Of a stretch of 20,482 nucleotides of DNA, positions 19,286 through 20,482 are shown in pieces. The stretch lies in contig JAEDHM010000010.1 of NCBI GenBank assembly GCA_016296985.1, positions 1 through 20,482 on the forward strand, in the 5' to 3' direction. The notes beneath the pieces were generated by a model that worked only from the letters and a program-made list of their open reading frames with translations, made no database searches and was not told the DNA's origin. How positions within the stretch are numbered: position 1 is the stretch's first letter; each line of letters opens with the position of its first letter. The position numbers and the translations under genes were made by a program. The DNA is from Clostridia bacterium (lineage in GTDB: Bacteria > Bacillota > Clostridia > Christensenellales > CAG-1252).

Positions 19286-20482
19286 CAATCCTTTCCAACT
19301 TTCAAAATTGACATAAAGGCTTCGCTGGGGATTTGAACGTTGCCCACTTGGCGCATACGCTTTTTTCCTTCCTTTTGCTTTTCCAAAAGTTTTTTCTTTC
19401 TGGTTATGTCACCGCCGTAACATTTTGCCAAAACGTCCTTTCTCAAGGCTTTTACAGTTTCACGAGCAATAACTTTGTTTCCAATTGCTGCTTGAATAGG
19501 AATTTCAAACATTTGACGAGGTATAGCCTCTTTTAATCTTTCCGCAATCTCTCTGCCTCTTTCATAAGCGCTGTCTTTGTGAACGATAATACTTAAAGCA
19601 TCGCAAAGTTCGCCGTTTAAGAGAATATCAAGTTTTACGAGGGTGGATTGAACGTAGCCTGCCATATCGTAATCCATACTTGCATATCCCCTGCTTCGAG
19701 ATTTTAAGTTGTCGAAAAAGTCGTAAACTATTTCGTTGAGAGGCATGGTGTAAGTAAGTCTAACCCTTGTTGTTTCAACGTAGGTCATATCTTCGAAAAT
19801 ACCTCGCTTGCCTTGACAAAGCTCCATAATAGAGCCAACGTATTCGGGTGGTGTGAAAATTGAAACTTTTACAACGGGTTCTTCAATCTTTTCAATTTCT
19901 GCAGGATTGGGCAAGTGAGAAGGATTGTCAACGGTTACACACTCGCCGTCAAACTTGTAAACCTTATAGGATACGCTAGGCGCAGTTGTTACTAGGTCAA
20001 GATCAAATTCTCTTTCGATACGCTCTTCGATTATATCCATGTGCAACAAACCGAGGAAACCGCAACGGAAACCAAAACCCAAAGCCGTGGATACGTCGGG
20101 CTCGAAGAAGAGAGAAGCATCGTTTAGTTTGAGTTTTTCCAAGGCTTCGCGAAGTTCGTTATACTTTGATCCGTCGGCAGGATATACGCCGGCAAACACA
20201 ACGGGTTTTACCTCTTTATAGCCGGGCACTGCCTCGGCGCAACCGTTTTCGGCATGAGTAATAGTATCGCCTACTGCGGTATCGATAACGTTTTTGATAC
20301 TTGCAGCGAGATAGCCTACGTCCCCTGCTTCAAGGCAATCTTTTGAGGTCATTTTGGGAGTAAAAACGCCGACTTCGGTAACGTCAAAGATTTTTCCCGT
20401 GCTGAACATTTTGATTTTATCCCCTACGCTCACTTTACCATCGAAAACACGAATAAAGCTGATAGCTCCCTTATAATTGTCG
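19285..20482 (-). CDS. lepA: Elongation factor 4 (LepA), C-terminal two thirds
   Basis: 398 visible codons of a protein of about 600; the N-terminal GTPase domain lies beyond the window. The visible part starts in domain II (YKGAISFIRVFDGKVSVGDK), continues through GVFTPK and VFAGVYP, the EF-G-like domain III (FGFRCGFLGLLHMDII) and domain V, and ends with the LepA-specific C-terminal domain (RKKKLLEKQKEGKKRMR, then IPSEAFMSILKVG). LepA is a ribosome-associated GTPase affecting initiation and elongation. A GTG codon at 20433 is internal, not a start, because the reading frame and family homology continue to the edge. Confidence 0.97.
   Translation of the reverse strand, partial: DNYKGAISFIRVFDGKVSVGDKIKMFSTGKIFDVTEVGVFTPKMTSKDCLEAGDVGYLAASIKNVIDTAVGDTITHAENGCAEAVPGYKEVKPVVFAGVYPADGSKYNELREALEKLKLNDASLFFEPDVSTALGFGFRCGFLGLLHMDIIEERIEREFDLDLVTTAPSVSYKVYKFDGECVTVDNPSHLPNPAEIEKIEEPVVKVSIFTPPEYVGSIMELCQGKRGIFEDMTYVETTRVRLTYTMPLNEIVYDFFDNLKSRSRGYASMDYDMAGYVQSTLVKLDILLNGELCDALSIIVHKDSAYERGREIAERLKEAIPRQMFEIPIQAAIGNKVIARETVKALRKDVLAKCYGGDITRKKKLLEKQKEGKKRMRQVGNVQIPSEAFMSILKVGKD

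Noticed and set aside
1..20482. Mobile elements, CRISPR arrays, defence islands or phage genes
   Set aside because: No transposase, integrase, regularly spaced repeat or defence-type protein was found; the gene order is a conserved chromosomal one.

Overview
This window is a compact, mostly minus-strand block of housekeeping genes from a Gram-positive, low-to-moderate-GC bacterium, most likely an uncultured or little-studied member of the Clostridia. The evidence is the gene order lepA-hemW-hrcA-grpE-dnaK-dnaJ-prmA-rsmE-mtaB followed by a HIT gene and rpsU (the classic Firmicutes heat-shock/translation cluster), AGGAGG-type ribosome binding sites before most genes, a CIRCE operator, a long-form HPF, a ClpC-type ATPase and a PdaB-like polysaccharide deacetylase of the kind found in spore formers. 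No mobile element, CRISPR array, tRNA or rRNA gene was seen, and no stretch over 300 bases lacks a gene.

Right part (about 9.8-20.5 kb, minus strand, so reading from right to left): the C-terminal two thirds of lepA overlaps hemW by one base (TGATG). After hemW comes a perfect-consensus promoter (TTGACA-17-TATAAT) carrying a one-mismatch CIRCE element and preceded by four 10-bp phased A-tract repeats. It drives hrcA-grpE-dnaK-dnaJ-prmA-rsmE-mtaB-hit. HrcA is the repressor that binds CIRCE; GrpE, DnaK and DnaJ form the Hsp70 machine; PrmA, RsmE and MtaB modify ribosomal protein L11, 16S rRNA and tRNA. rpsU (bS21) ends the run with its own consensus promoter and terminator.

Middle (8.3-9.8 kb): dinB, a Y-family DNA polymerase, is the only plus-strand gene. 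Its promoter places the predicted transcription start on the A of the ATG and there is no ribosome binding site, so it is a candidate leaderless gene. It converges on rpsU through back-to-back terminators and diverges from clpC.

Left part (1-8.3 kb, minus strand): clpC stands alone, without the usual ctsR-mcsA-mcsB partners. Its promoter is covered by a 19-bp perfect palindrome that is not CIRCE and not a CtsR box. The protein lacks a recognisable ClpP-docking tripeptide and one of the two N-domain phosphoarginine-site glutamates. Then follow hpf, a xylose-isomerase-like TIM-barrel gene, pgi and a YgiQ-type radical SAM gene, joined by two TAATG stop/start overlaps and closed by two tandem terminators. 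A PdaB-like deacetylase and the start of an SSB-like OB-fold gene, cut by the window edge, come last.

Most of the region is conserved and ordinary. The points most worth checking are the divergent clpC/dinB regulatory region, the unusual ClpC, and the architecture of the hrcA promoter and leader.
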